Below, piece after piece: positions 1 through 7,607 of a stretch of 19,116 nt of DNA. The stretch comes from Thermoleophilia bacterium (GTDB lineage: Bacteria; Actinomycetota; Thermoleophilia; Gaiellales; Gaiellaceae). The notes under the pieces were generated by a model, which ran no database searches, was not told where the DNA came from, and worked only from the letters and a program-made list of their open reading frames with translations. The stretch is taken from positions 1-19,116 of the forward strand of contig JACVRM010000028.1 of NCBI GenBank assembly GCA_014534415.1, in the 5' to 3' direction. The first letter of the stretch is position 1; each line of letters begins with the position of its first letter. A program made the position numbers and the translations under genes.

Positions 1-1617
1 AAGCCGTCGCCGGTCGCCCGTGAGTCGCTATCGGCAGCGGCGGAGACGCCGCCGAAGCCGACGCAGGCTCAGGAGGCGGCTGTGGTCCGCATCGAGGCGG
101 CGCTCGACGGGGGCGGCGGCAGGTTCCTCCTCTACGGCGCGACGGGCAGCGGCAAGACGGAGGTCTACCTGCGCGCCTGCGAGGCGGCCCTCGAGCGCGG
201 CCGCGCCGCCATCGTGCTCGTGCCGGAGATCGCGCTCGCGCCGCAGACGCTCGCGCGCTTCACGGCCCGGTTCGGCGACCGCGTCGCCGTCCTGCATTCG
301 GCGCTCGCCGAGAGCGAGCGGCGTGACGAGCGGGAGCGCATAGCGAGCGGCGAGGCGTCCGTCGTCGTCGGCGCGCGGTCGGCCGTGTTCGCGCCCGTGG
401 CGAGCCTCGGCGTGATCTGCCTCGACGAGGAGCACGACGCGTCGTTCAAGCAGGAGGCCGACCCGCGCTACGACGCGCGCACGGTTGCCGCGAAGCGCGC
501 GTCGCTCGAGAACGCCGTCGCCGTGTACGGCAGCGCGACACCGCGCCCGGAGAGCTGGCACGCGCTCGAGCGGCTCGAACTGGGCGGCCGGCTGGCCGCC
601 GCGCTCCCGCCCGTCCGCGTCGTCGACCTGCGCCGCGAGCCCGGCTACCCGCTCTCGGCGCCGCTGCTCGCCGAGCTCGACTCGGTCGCGCGAAACGGCG
701 GCAAGGCGATCCTGCTCCTCAACCGGCGCGGCGTTGCGCCGGCGCTGCACTGCCGAGCCTGCGGGGCGACTCGCCGCTGCCCGAACTGCGACATTGCGCT
801 CGTCCTGCACCGGGACGGACGGCTGCACTGCCATCACTGCTCCCACGAGGAGCCCGCCGGCGACCATTGCCCGGTTTGCGGCTCGCCCGAGCTGGCACGC
901 ATCGGCGCGGGGACGCAGCGCCTCGAGCGTGAGCTCCAAGAGCGGGTGCCGGAGCTCGAGCGGATCCGGCTCGACGCCGACGCGGCGGCGCGGCCCGGCG
1001 CGCTGGCGCAGGCGCTCCGCCGCTTCGCGGCGGCGGACCGTGCGGTGCTACTCGGAACGCAGATGGTTGCGAAGGGTCACGACTTTCGAGGAGTCGCCCT
1101 CGCGGCGGTAGTCGACGCCGATACCGGCCTTGCGTTTCCCGACTTCCGGGCGGAGGAGCGGACGTTCCAGCTCGTCACGCAGCTGGCCGGGCGGAGCGGA
1201 CGCGAGGCGCCCGGTCGCGTCCTCGTCCAGACGTTCCAGCCCGACTCGAGCGCCGTGTCGTTCGCGGCGCGCCACGACGTGGAGCGCTTCCTCGCGCAGG
1301 AGCTCGAGCGGCGGCGTGAGCTCGGCTACCCGCCGTTCCGGCATCTCGTGCGCGTGCTCGTCGCGGGCCCGCGGCCGGAGCCGGTCGAGCGTGCGCTGAC
1401 CGAGGTGCGCGCCGGCCTGGAAGGGACTCCGGCGACGGTGCTGGGACCGGCGCCGCTCTTCCGGCTACGGGGCCGTCACCGCGCGCAGCTGGTAGCCAAG
1501 ACGGAGAACCCCCGCGCGCTCGCAGCCCGTGCGGCCCGCCTGCTCGCGGCCGCCGCGCCCGCCATGCGACGTGCCGACCTCAGGGCGGCCGTCGACGTCG
1601 ACCCGCAGTCGCTGTAA
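1..1617 (+). CDS. priA: Primosomal protein N' (PriA), 3' part; 5' end lies outside the window
   Basis: The reading frame is open from base 1, so the gene enters from the left; about 538 codons are present of a family usually near 650-730. PriA remodels stalled replication forks for primosome reloading. Visible in order: Walker A GATGSGKT (about 136-159), the DEEH box in LDEEHD (about 421-438), a GSATP motif (about 529-543), a cysteine-rich zinc-binding block with CRAC, CPNC, CHHC and CPVC pairs (about 748-885), helicase motifs GTQMVAKGHDF and AGRSGRE, and the PriA-typical ELGYPPF near the C-terminus. Many actinobacterial PriA proteins are thought to be poor helicases, but here the Walker A and DEEH motifs look intact. 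It converges with the next gene with only 3 bp between the stop codons and no obvious terminator. Identification is firm. Confidence 0.96.
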   Translation, partial: KPSPVARESLSAAAETPPKPTQAQEAAVVRIEAALDGGGGRFLLYGATGSGKTEVYLRACEAALERGRAAIVLVPEIALAPQTLARFTARFGDRVAVLHSALAESERRDERERIASGEASVVVGARSAVFAPVASLGVICLDEEHDASFKQEADPRYDARTVAAKRASLENAVAVYGSATPRPESWHALERLELGGRLAAALPPVRVVDLRREPGYPLSAPLLAELDSVARNGGKAILLLNRRGVAPALHCRACGATRRCPNCDIALVLHRDGRLHCHHCSHEEPAGDHCPVCGSPELARIGAGTQRLERELQERVPELERIRLDADAAARPGALAQALRRFAAADRAVLLGTQMVAKGHDFRGVALAAVVDADTGLAFPDFRAEERTFQLVTQLAGRSGREAPGRVLVQTFQPDSSAVSFAARHDVERFLAQELERRRELGYPPFRHLVRVLVAGPRPEPVERALTEVRAGLEGTPATVLGPAPLFRLRGRHRAQLVAKTENPRALAARAARLLAAAAPAMRRADLRAAVDVDPQSL

Positions 1618-1620
1618 GAA

Positions 1621-1932
1621 CTAAGGAGCGGCGAGGTCGCGGCTCATCGTCTCGACGGCGACCTCGAACTCCTCGGCGCTGACGACGCCGCCGCCCGCCC
1701 TGCCCGCCGCCTCGCTGCGCAGCCGGCTCGCCTTGACGCGGCTCGCCTCCATCGCGTCCCGCGTCTCCCAGAGCGTCAGCGTCAGCGCCCGGTCGCTGTC
1801 GCAGGCGAGCAGGAACCAGCCGCCGCGGAAGCCGCTGCAGTCGCTGATCTGGTCGAGCGCGTCGCGGAACGCCTGCACGGTCTCGTCGCGCGCCTCCTCG
1901 GGAAACTCGTACACGCCCGTCCGTGCGAACAC
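1621..1932 (-). CDS. Small antibiotic biosynthesis monooxygenase (ABM)-like protein
   Basis: This 103-residue protein has the look of the dimeric alpha/beta-barrel ABM superfamily: an N-terminal strand (FARTGVYEF), a helix of about 20 residues (DETVQAFRDALDQI), then a Gly-Phe-rich strand (GFRGGWFLLACDSD), a strand (ALTLTLWET) and a helix beginning at DAMEASR. Members are cofactor-free monooxygenases, heme-degrading enzymes or simple stress-related proteins; the substrate cannot be told from sequence. The GTG start at 1932 is preceded by a good Shine-Dalgarno AAAGGAG (complement of 1939-1945, 6-nt gap). It is divergent from def and convergent with priA, so it is probably a one-gene unit. Family assignment is by overall pattern, not by a diagnostic residue. 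Confidence 0.7.
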   Translation of the reverse strand: MFARTGVYEFPEEARDETVQAFRDALDQISDCSGFRGGWFLLACDSDRALTLTLWETRDAMEASRVKASRLRSEAAGRAGGGVVSAEEFEVAVETMSRDLAAP

Positions 1933-1938
1933 TCTTCA

Positions 1939-1968
1939 CTCCTTTCCGTCGCGCTCTACGGCAGCGTA
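1939..1968 (-). promoter_or_regulatory. Candidate promoter and Shine-Dalgarno for the ABM-like gene
   Basis: Reading the minus strand, a possible -10 TACGCT (complement of 1963-1968) lies about 30 nt before the GTG, followed by a strong AAAGGAG (complement of 1939-1945). No convincing -35 was seen. This is one of the few genes here with a real leader; most others appear leaderless. Confidence 0.4.
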
Positions 1969-2121
1969 CGGGTTCCACCGGTGGTCGCGTCGGTGACAGG
2001 TGAAGCGCCGGCGGGTCACGCGGCTGAGTACGCTGACGACAGCCCCGAGCGCGGCCGGCGCCAGAGCGGCATGGATCGACCGTGGCGTCTGGCACGAGCG
2101 GGGTACGAGCAGCAGCCTCAC

Positions 2122-2127
2122 TACACT
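2122..2127 (+). promoter_or_regulatory. -10 box TACACT for def, predicted leaderless
   Basis: TACACT ends 7 nt before the GTG at 2135, so transcription should begin at or next to the start codon. No Shine-Dalgarno is seen. This supports the 2135 start over the in-frame ATG at 2000. Confidence 0.6.
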
Positions 2128-2134
2128 GACCGCC

Positions 2135-2701
2135 GTGGCGGATACGCACACGGAGGTGCGCGACGAGCCGCTCGACGCCGAGCGCGAGGCGCGGCGGCAG
2201 CTCGCGCTGGCGCAGCTGCGTCAGTACCCGGATCCCGTTCTGCGGATGCGCGCGTACGAGGTAGAGGAGTTGGACGACGATCTGCGTCGCCTCGTCGAGC
2301 GCATGACGGTGCTGATGCAGGAGGCGAACGGCGTGGGGCTCGCAGCCAACCAGGTCGGCGTGCTGCGACGCGTCTTCGTCATGCGGCCGGAGGAAGAGCC
2401 GGTCGCGGTCGTCAATCCCGTCATCGCGTCGACGGGCGACGAGCGCGAGACCGACGAGGAGGGCTGCCTGTCGATGCCGGCGGTGCTGGTGCCCGTGGAG
2501 CGGAGCGTCTCGGTGCGGCTCGAGGGGCGGGACGTCCAAGGCGGCGCACTGACGCTGGAGCTGGAGGGCCTGGCGGCCCGCGTCGCGCAGCACGAGCTCG
2601 ACCATCTGGACGGCATCCTGATTCTCGACCGAACCACGAAGGAAGCGCGGCGCGAGGCGCTCGCGACGCTCCGCGCGCAGCCGTCGCTCCAGCGCGCCTA
2701 G
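2135..2701 (+). CDS. def: Peptide deformylase
   Basis: The enzyme removes the formyl group from the N-terminal methionine of new proteins in the cytoplasm. All three family motifs are present in the 188-residue product: motif I GVGLAANQ (66-73), motif II EGCLS (109-113) with the metal-binding Cys111, and motif III HELDH (153-157) with two metal-binding His and the catalytic Glu. The GTG start at 2135 (Met-Ala-Asp-Thr-His) was chosen because a -10 box lies 7 nt upstream and the product then has normal family length; an in-frame ATG at 2000 would add 45 residues of poor-quality sequence. The stop codon directly abuts the ATG of fmt, so the two are very likely co-transcribed, a classic pairing because Fmt adds the formyl group that Def removes. 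Confidence 0.95.
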   Translation: MADTHTEVRDEPLDAEREARRQLALAQLRQYPDPVLRMRAYEVEELDDDLRRLVERMTVLMQEANGVGLAANQVGVLRRVFVMRPEEEPVAVVNPVIASTGDERETDEEGCLSMPAVLVPVERSVSVRLEGRDVQGGALTLELEGLAARVAQHELDHLDGILILDRTTKEARREALATLRAQPSLQRA

Positions 2702-3517
2702 ATGCGCATCGGCGTCGCGGCGACGTCGCCGCTCGGCGCCGACGTGCTCGAGCGTCTCGCCGCGAAGCACGAGGTCGCGCTCCTGCTCACCCGGCCGGAC
2801 CGGCCGCGGGGTCGCGGACGCCGCGTCGGCTCGCCGCCGGCGAAGGAGGCTGCGCTACGGCTCGGGATCCCCGTGCGGCAGCCCGAGCGGCTCGGCCCAG
2901 AGCTCGAGCTGGACGCGGAGACGATGGTCGTCTGCGCCTACGGGGCGCTGATCCCGGAGAGCCTGCTCGAGCGGGCGCTCTGGCTGAACGTCCACCCGTC
3001 GCTCCTACCTCGCTGGCGGGGCGCAGCGCCGGTGGAACGGGCGATCATGGCCGGCGACACGGAGACCGGCGTGACGATCCACCGGACGACTCCTGAACTC
3101 GACGCGGGGCCAATCGCCGCGCAGCGTGCCTTTCCGATCGGGTCGGATGATGACGCCGGCGCCGTCTACGAGCGCGCCGCGGCCGTCGCCTCCGAGCTGC
3201 TCGACGAGGTGCTCGCGGCGCCGTCGTTCCGCCCACAGCCGCCTGAAGGCGTGACCTACGCGGAGAAGCTAACCGCCGCCGACCGCGAGCTCGACTGGTC
3301 GCGCGACCCGGAAGAGCTCCTGCGGCGGATCCGGGCGCTCTCGCCGCACATCGGTGCGCGCGGCGAGCTGAACGGGCATTCGGTCACCGTCTGGCGCGCG
3401 CGCCCCGTGACCGACGACTCCGTGCTCGCGGTCGGAGGCCTCGAGCTGCTGGAGGTGCAACCGGCGGGTCGCCGGCGCATGTCGGGTGCCGAGTATGCGC
3501 GCGGCTACGGCCGGTAG
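2702..3517 (+). CDS. fmt: Methionyl-tRNA formyltransferase
   Basis: Fmt transfers a formyl group from 10-formyl-tetrahydrofolate to methionyl-tRNA(fMet), making initiator tRNA. The 271-residue product has the catalytic triad region: Asn96 and His98 in LNVHPSLLPRWRGAAP, followed by Asp134 in ELDAGPI; SLLP (100-103) is the family signature. The C-terminal tRNA-binding domain begins near residue 200 with LTAADRELDW and ends with SGAEYARGYGR; the whole protein is about 40 residues shorter than the roughly 310 of E. coli Fmt, but the catalytic half is complete. The ATG begins directly after the TAG of def without a visible Shine-Dalgarno, so translation is probably coupled. A 297-bp gap rich in palindromes follows. 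Confidence 0.95.
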   Translation: MRIGVAATSPLGADVLERLAAKHEVALLLTRPDRPRGRGRRVGSPPAKEAALRLGIPVRQPERLGPELELDAETMVVCAYGALIPESLLERALWLNVHPSLLPRWRGAAPVERAIMAGDTETGVTIHRTTPELDAGPIAAQRAFPIGSDDDAGAVYERAAAVASELLDEVLAAPSFRPQPPEGVTYAEKLTAADRELDWSRDPEELLRRIRALSPHIGARGELNGHSVTVWRARPVTDDSVLAVGGLELLEVQPAGRRRMSGAEYARGYGR

Positions 3518-3579
3518 AGCGGTCCGTGGACGAATCGTCACCCCTTCGGCACGAACTACGCGTCCCGCCGGGCCGGTCT

Positions 3580-3596
3580 CGAGGGACAGTCCCTCG
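3580..3596. repeat. Perfect palindrome, CGAGGGAC-A-GTCCCTCG
   Basis: Two 8-bp arms flank a single A. It shares the core GGGACAGTCCC with the palindrome at 3692-3706, about 110 bp downstream, so it is a repeated element and not chance symmetry. It could act as a protein site or as a REP-type hairpin; there is no T-run to make it a terminator. Confidence 0.75.
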
Positions 3597-3691
3597 CGTG
3601 GAGGACCGCGGCGGCTGCGTCAGTGAGCGTTGCACCGGGGGAAAGATCGTGACGCTCTCGTGACCATCGCCATGGCCCGAGTGCGCGTTCG

Positions 3692-3706
3692 CGGGGACAG
3701 TCCCCG
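3692..3706. repeat. Perfect palindrome, CGGGGAC-A-GTCCCCG
   Basis: Two 7-bp arms flank a single A, with the same core as the palindrome at 3580-3596. The outer bases differ in a compensating way (A/T pair in one copy, G/C in the other), so the symmetry itself has been kept between copies. Confidence 0.75.
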
Positions 3707-3814
3707 GCCGTACGCCGTTTGCGAGCGTGTTGAAGGAAAGTCGCTGTTTCGTGACAGAGGGCATGGCCCCACCGGTCCGGTGAGCGGGTCGGCCGGAGGC
3801 GTCGGCCCGCCGCC

Positions 3815-5059
3815 GTGAGCGCGAGCCCGGCCAGGCGAGCGGCGCTGCGTGTCGTCCAGCGCGTGTTCGACAACGGGGCGTACGCCGACCGCGCGCTCGC
3901 GTCGGCCGCGGCCGGTCTCGATCAGCGCGACCGCGCGCTCGCGCAGCAGCTCGCCTACGGCACCGTGCAGCGTGTCCGGACGCTCGACCACGCGATCGAG
4001 ACGATCGGCGGCCGGCCGCTCCGCAAGCTGGATCCGCCGGTGCGTGCCGCGCTTCGGCTCGGCGCGTACCAGCTCGCGTTCCTCGAAGGCATCCCGGCTC
4101 GCGCCGCCGTCGACGAGTCCGTCGAGCTCGTCCGTGACGCCGGCCTGGAGCGTGCCGTCGGGTTCACGAACGCCGTGATGCGCCGTCTCGCCGAGCAGGT
4201 GCGGTCCTACGTCGAGGCACTCCCCGAGGGAACGCCACACGACGCTGCTCTTTGCCATTCCTACCCGGACTGGGTCGCCGAGACGTGGTGGCGCGACTTC
4301 GGGGCCCAGGATGCCCGCGCGTTGCTGCGGGCGCAGAACGAGCCGCCGGAAACGGTCGTCCGCGTGAACCGCCGCAGAGCGGGGACGGCCGCTCCCGGTC
4401 GGCCGGACGCCGAGCTGCCCGACGCGCTCCACGTCGAGACCGTCGATCGCCGCGCGGTCGACGAAGGCCTCGTCTGGCCGCAGAGCCGCGGCTCCCAGCT
4501 CGCCGGGCTCGCCGTCGGCTCCACGCCCGACGAACGCGTGCTCGACCTCTGCGCTGCGCCGGGCGGCAAGGCTACGCAGATCGCCGGAAACGTGGTGGCC
4601 GTGGAGAAGCACGCCGGCCGCGCGCGCGAGCTGCGCGCCAACGTCGAGCGGCTCGGCGCGGCGAACATCAGCGTCGTGCACGCCGACGCCCTCCGGCTGC
4701 CGGCCGAGCTGACCGTCTTCGACCGCGCGCTCGTCGACGCTCCCTGCTCGGGGCTGGGTGTACTCGCCGCCCGCCCGGACCTCCGCTGGCGAGCACGGCC
4801 GCTCCCCGACCTTCAGCTCGCGCTCGTCCGAGCCGCCGCAGCGCGCGTCAGGCCGGGAGGGCTCATCGTCTACTCCGTCTGCACGCTCAACCGCGACGAG
4901 AACGAGGCGGTCGTCGATGCGGCCGGTCTGGACGTCGACGACTCGCTCGCCGCCGAGTGGCCGCGCTACCGCCATCCGCGCCGTCCGGAGTTCCTCCTCA
5001 CGCTTCCGCACCTGCACCGCACCTCCGGCTTCTTCATCGCGCGGTTACGCGTCCCGTAA
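3815..5059 (+). CDS. rsmB: 16S rRNA (cytosine-967-C5)-methyltransferase RsmB
   Basis: RsmB methylates C967 of 16S rRNA with S-adenosylmethionine. The 414-residue product begins with a NusB-like RNA-binding domain (about 5-130, ARRAALRVVQRVF) followed by the methyltransferase domain. Visible there are the SAM-binding LDLCAAPGGK (243-252), the DAPCSG motif with Cys311, and SVCTL with Cys356; these two cysteines are the resolving and nucleophilic residues of the RsmB/NOL1 family. Length is close to the usual 430. GTG at 3815 is the first start that gives the normal SPARRAALRVV N-terminus; no good Shine-Dalgarno or -10 box was found before it, so its promoter is unclear and may lie in the repeat-like gap. 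It sits between fmt and rpe as in Mycobacterium tuberculosis (fmt-fmu-rpe). Confidence 0.94.
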   Translation: MSASPARRAALRVVQRVFDNGAYADRALASAAAGLDQRDRALAQQLAYGTVQRVRTLDHAIETIGGRPLRKLDPPVRAALRLGAYQLAFLEGIPARAAVDESVELVRDAGLERAVGFTNAVMRRLAEQVRSYVEALPEGTPHDAALCHSYPDWVAETWWRDFGAQDARALLRAQNEPPETVVRVNRRRAGTAAPGRPDAELPDALHVETVDRRAVDEGLVWPQSRGSQLAGLAVGSTPDERVLDLCAAPGGKATQIAGNVVAVEKHAGRARELRANVERLGAANISVVHADALRLPAELTVFDRALVDAPCSGLGVLAARPDLRWRARPLPDLQLALVRAAAARVRPGGLIVYSVCTLNRDENEAVVDAAGLDVDDSLAAEWPRYRHPRRPEFLLTLPHLHRTSGFFIARLRVP

Positions 5060-5077
5060 GGCGGGGGCCCGTGCTCG

Positions 5078-5083
5078 TACGAT
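5078..5083 (+). promoter_or_regulatory. -10 box TACGAT for rpe, predicted leaderless
   Basis: TACGAT ends 6 nt before the GTG at 5090. Only 30 bp separate the rsmB stop from rpe, so this promoter would let rpe and ribD be expressed apart from rsmB. Confidence 0.6.
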
Positions 5084-5089
5084 GCGCGC

Positions 5090-5767
5090 GTGGGCTGGGG
5101 CGGCTGGGTGCGCGGCGTGGAGATCGAGCCCTCGCTGTACGCCGCCGACCTCGCACGGCTGGGCGAAGAGATCGGCCGGCAGCTCGACGCGGGCGCGCGC
5201 GTCTTCCACTTCGATGTCGGCGACGGACACTTCGTCGAGCCGATCACCGTGGGGCCGATCGTGCTCGAGGCGATCGCGCCGCTCGTCCACGACCGCGGCG
5301 GCCGGCTCGACTGTCACCTGATGGTCGAGAACCCCGCGCGGCACATCCCGCAGATTGCGCGTGCCGGCGGGGACAGCGTGACCTTCCACGTCGAGGTCGG
5401 CGACACCCCGGCGCTCGTCGCCCTGGCCCGCGAGCAGGGGCTCGGCGCCGGCCTCGCCTTCAACCCGGGAACGGCCGCCGCCGAGGCCGCGCGCGCCGCC
5501 GACGGTGTCGATCTCGTCCTCTGCATGAGCATCTGGCCCGGCTACTCGGGACAGGCCTTCATGCCCGAGGCGCTCGATCGCGTCCGCGAGGTGCGTGGCC
5601 TGCTGCCCGGCCGCGTGCGCGTGCAGGTGGACGGAGGGGTGGGGCCTGACAACGTCGCTGCCCTGCGGGAGGCCGGCGCGGATCTCCTCGTCGCAGGGTC
5701 GGCCATCTTCGCGGCCGACGATCCAGGCGTCGCCTACCGCCGGCTGGCTGCTGCGGTCGCCCCGTGA
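5090..5767 (+). CDS. rpe: Ribulose-phosphate 3-epimerase
   Basis: The enzyme interconverts ribulose 5-phosphate and xylulose 5-phosphate in the pentose phosphate pathway; ribulose 5-phosphate is also the substrate of the RibB reaction encoded downstream. The 225-residue product is a TIM barrel with IEPSLYAADL (start of strand 1), His40 and Asp42 in FHFDVGDGHF, His76 in DCHLMVENP, and Asp181 in VQVDGGVGPDN, matching the expected metal ligands and acid/base residues. Two common stretches are altered: MDGHFVPN reads GDGHFVEP and the loop MSVNPGFGGQ reads MSIWPGYSGQ, so it is a divergent member. The GTG start at 5090 is supported by a -10 box 6 nt upstream; it gives about 10 extra residues before the barrel. 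The stop overlaps the ribD start by 4 bp. Confidence 0.9.
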   Translation: MGWGGWVRGVEIEPSLYAADLARLGEEIGRQLDAGARVFHFDVGDGHFVEPITVGPIVLEAIAPLVHDRGGRLDCHLMVENPARHIPQIARAGGDSVTFHVEVGDTPALVALAREQGLGAGLAFNPGTAAAEAARAADGVDLVLCMSIWPGYSGQAFMPEALDRVREVRGLLPGRVRVQVDGGVGPDNVAALREAGADLLVAGSAIFAADDPGVAYRRLAAAVAP

Positions 5768-6714
5768 ATCTGGAGCGGGCGCTCGAGCTGGCCGAGCGCG
5801 GGCGTGGAACGACGCACCCGAACCCGGTCGTGGGTGCGGTCGTCGTGCAGGAAGGCCGCGTCGTCGGGGAGGGGTGGCACGAGCGCGCGGGCGGCCCGCA
5901 CGCCGAGGTGGTGGCGCTCGAGGCAGCCGGCGGGCGTGCCCGCGGCGCGACGCTCTACGTGACGCTCGAGCCCTGTGCTCACCACGGCCGGACGCCGCCG
6001 TGCGCGGAAGCGGTCGTCAACGCAGGCATCGCGCGTGTCGTCGCCGCCGTCGGCGACCCCGACCCGCGCACGTACGGCCGCGGCTTCCAGCGGCTTCGCG
6101 ACGCCGGGATCGAGGTCGAGCTCGCGGGCGGCGAGCTCGAGTGGCGCGCGCGTGTCCAGAACGAGGCATGGCGGACGTGGACCCGACTCGCCCGGCCGTT
6201 CGTGACGTTGAAGATGGCCGCCACGCTCGACGGCCGCGTGACCGTGCCCGGCTCGCGCTGGGTTTCGGGCGAGGCGAGTCGCCGCCGCGTTCACGAGCTG
6301 CGCGCACACGCCGATGCCGTCGCGGTCGGCATGGGTACCGTGCGCGCCGACCGACCGCTGCTGACCGCGCGTGACGTGCGCGCAGAGCGCCAGCCGCGGC
6401 GTCTGGCGTTCGGACACGGCCCGCTCCCCGCAGGCGTCGATCTCGAGCTCCGGACCGGCTCGCTGAGCGAAGAGCTGCGGGCGCTCGCCGGGGAGGGTGT
6501 CCAGTCACTGCTTCTCGAGGGTGGCCCCACACTCGCGGGCGCGTTCCTGCGCGAGGAGCTCGTGGACAAGGTACTCGTGTTCGTTGCTCCGCTACTCGGC
6601 GGCGACGGACCGCCGCTAGTCTCCGAGTTGTCGGCGCCCGTCCGGCTGGCCCGGTTCGGCGCCGAACGCGTTGGAGAGGACGTGCTCTTAACCGCCTATG
6701 TCCACGAGCCCTGA
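5764..6714 (+). CDS. ribD: Bifunctional riboflavin deaminase/reductase RibD
   Basis: RibD carries out two riboflavin steps: deamination of the pyrimidinone and reduction of the ribosyl side chain. The 316-residue product has an N-terminal zinc deaminase domain (1-145) with His46/Glu48 in PHAEV and the second half-site PCAHHGRTPPC (Cys71, Cys80), then a reductase domain (about 146-316) starting at VTLKMAATLDGR and including LLEGGPTLAGAF. It is slightly shorter than the usual 340-370, mostly in the reductase half. The GTG start overlaps the rpe stop (GTGA, 4 bp), so the two are translationally coupled. The 3' end overlaps the next small gene if that gene starts at 6698. Confidence 0.95.
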   Translation: MNLERALELAERGRGTTHPNPVVGAVVVQEGRVVGEGWHERAGGPHAEVVALEAAGGRARGATLYVTLEPCAHHGRTPPCAEAVVNAGIARVVAAVGDPDPRTYGRGFQRLRDAGIEVELAGGELEWRARVQNEAWRTWTRLARPFVTLKMAATLDGRVTVPGSRWVSGEASRRRVHELRAHADAVAVGMGTVRADRPLLTARDVRAERQPRRLAFGHGPLPAGVDLELRTGSLSEELRALAGEGVQSLLLEGGPTLAGAFLREELVDKVLVFVAPLLGGDGPPLVSELSAPVRLARFGAERVGEDVLLTAYVHEP

Positions 6715-6715
6715 T

Positions 6716-6952
6716 ATGTCCCAGCTGCCCGCCGACCGTATCGTCAACGTGCTGTCACACTGGCTGGCCGGTCACGTTCGCTCGGGCCGCGTTCGTGAGG
6801 AGATCGAGCGCGTCGGGAGGGATGAACTGACGCCCGGCCAGGCCGAGGCCGTCGACGAGCTGCTCGCAGAGTTGCGCGACCCGGACGGGCATCCCGGCGA
6901 GCTCAACATGATCGCGCGGGAGACGATCGAGGCGCTCTGCCTGGATCGCTGA
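6716..6952 (+). CDS. Small conserved-looking protein of unknown function between ribD and ribE
   Basis: I do not recognise this family. The 78-residue product is acidic and looks all-helical: ADRIVNVLSHWLAGHV, then SGRVREEIERVG, then TPGQAEAVDELLAELRD, and a final helix ARETIEALCLD. It has no membrane segment, no signal peptide and one Cys. ATG at 6716 lies one base after the ribD stop codon and is preferred; the in-frame ATG at 6698 would overlap ribD by 17 bp and add six residues. Codon use matches its neighbours, with strong G/C at third positions, so it is likely a real gene in the rpe-ribD unit. A role linked to riboflavin synthesis is only suggested by position. Confidence 0.7.
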   Translation: MSQLPADRIVNVLSHWLAGHVRSGRVREEIERVGRDELTPGQAEAVDELLAELRDPDGHPGELNMIARETIEALCLDR

Positions 6953-6963
6953 CGCGCCGCCAG

Positions 6964-6969
6964 TAGCCT
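6964..6969 (+). promoter_or_regulatory. -10 box TAGCCT for ribE, predicted leaderless
   Basis: TAGCCT ends 6 nt before the GTG at 6976. The gap from the previous gene is only 23 bp, which leaves no room for a riboswitch. Confidence 0.5.
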
Positions 6970-6975
6970 GACGAC

Positions 6976-7563
6976 GTGTTCACCGGGATCGTCCGCGAGC
7001 GCGGCCGCCTCGTCGCCGTCGAGCGCACGGGCGCCGGCGTCCGCCTTACGCTCGACGCGCCGGAGACCGCACAGGCGACCGCGGTCGGTGACTCCGTCGC
7101 ACTCGACGGCTGCTGCCTGACCGCGACGGCGGTCGAGAACGGCCGGCTCACGTTCGACGCGGTGCCCGAGACGCTGGCGCGGACGACGCTCGGACGTCTC
7201 CAGGACGGCGCCGCGCTCAACGTCGAGCCGGCGGTGCGGGCGGGCGAGTCGCTCGGCGGCCACTACGTCCAGGGCCACGTCGACGCGGTCGGCCGAGTCC
7301 GCTCCGTCGAGCCGGAGGGCGACGCAGCGCGCATCTGGGTCGAAGCGCCCCGCGAGGTCCTTCGCTACTGCGCCGAGAAGGGCTCGATCGCGATCAACGG
7401 CGTCTCGCTGACGATCGCAGAGCTTGCCGCCGACTCGTTCGCCGTTGCGCTCGTGCCGCACACGCTCACGATCACCACCCTCGGTGCACTCGTCGCGGGC
7501 GACGAGGTCAACCTCGAGGCGGATGTGCTCGCCAAGTACGTGGAGCGGCTCATCTCGCGGTGA
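6976..7563 (+). CDS. ribE: Riboflavin synthase, alpha chain
   Basis: This enzyme dismutates two 6,7-dimethyl-8-ribityllumazine molecules into riboflavin and a pyrimidinedione. The 195-residue product shows the internal duplication of lumazine-binding domains: the first begins MFTGIVRERG and contains GDSVALDGCCLT; the second begins GGHYVQGHVDAVG (about residue 94) and contains GSIAINGVSLTI. The C-terminal helix LEADVLAKYVERL is typical of the family. Length is normal (about 200). The GTG start gives the invariant MFTGIV N-terminus and has a -10 box 6 nt upstream. It lies between ribD and ribBA, as in M. tuberculosis (ribG ... ribC ... ribA2-ribH). Confidence 0.96.
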   Translation: MFTGIVRERGRLVAVERTGAGVRLTLDAPETAQATAVGDSVALDGCCLTATAVENGRLTFDAVPETLARTTLGRLQDGAALNVEPAVRAGESLGGHYVQGHVDAVGRVRSVEPEGDAARIWVEAPREVLRYCAEKGSIAINGVSLTIAELAADSFAVALVPHTLTITTLGALVAGDEVNLEADVLAKYVERLISR

Positions 7564-7594
7564 AGCTCGCGGCGCTGTACAGCGTCTAGCTCGT

Positions 7595-7600
7595 TACGAT
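7595..7600 (+). promoter_or_regulatory. -10 box TACGAT for ribBA, predicted leaderless
   Basis: TACGAT ends 7 nt before the ATG at 7608. The intergenic gap is 44 bp and shows no Shine-Dalgarno and no FMN riboswitch. Confidence 0.6.
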
Positions 7601-7607
7601 CCGTCGT

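Larger units (their letters stand above)
3518..3814. repeat. Intergenic region with palindromic, REP-like repeat motifs
   Basis: This 297-bp gap between fmt and rsmB holds no convincing gene. It contains two palindromes built on the same core GGGACAGTCCC (3580-3596 and 3692-3706), the motif GGGCATGGCCCC (3759-3770), GAATCGTCAC (3532-3541), and GATCGTGACG near 3645. Several of these motifs recur in altered form in the gap at 17209-17411. Together this suggests a degenerate member of an interspersed repeat family rather than a gene or a dedicated operator. Short open frames here show no protein-like features. Confidence 0.55.

Noticed and set aside
28..939. Long open frame (303 codons) on the minus strand inside priA
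   Set aside because: It is antisense to a clear PriA domain, is Arg/Ala-rich with no motifs, and is what GC-rich codon bias produces on the opposite strand.
2000..2134. ATG at 2000 as the start of def
   Set aside because: It would add 45 residues of basic, low-quality sequence upstream of the -10 box; GTG 2135 gives a normal peptide deformylase.
3620..5017. 465-codon minus-strand open frame over rsmB
   Set aside because: It covers a gene with both RsmB cysteine motifs in the other direction and shows no recognisable protein features.
6953..7607. FMN riboswitch before ribE or ribBA
   Set aside because: The gaps are only 23 and 44 bp and no riboswitch-like pairing was seen.
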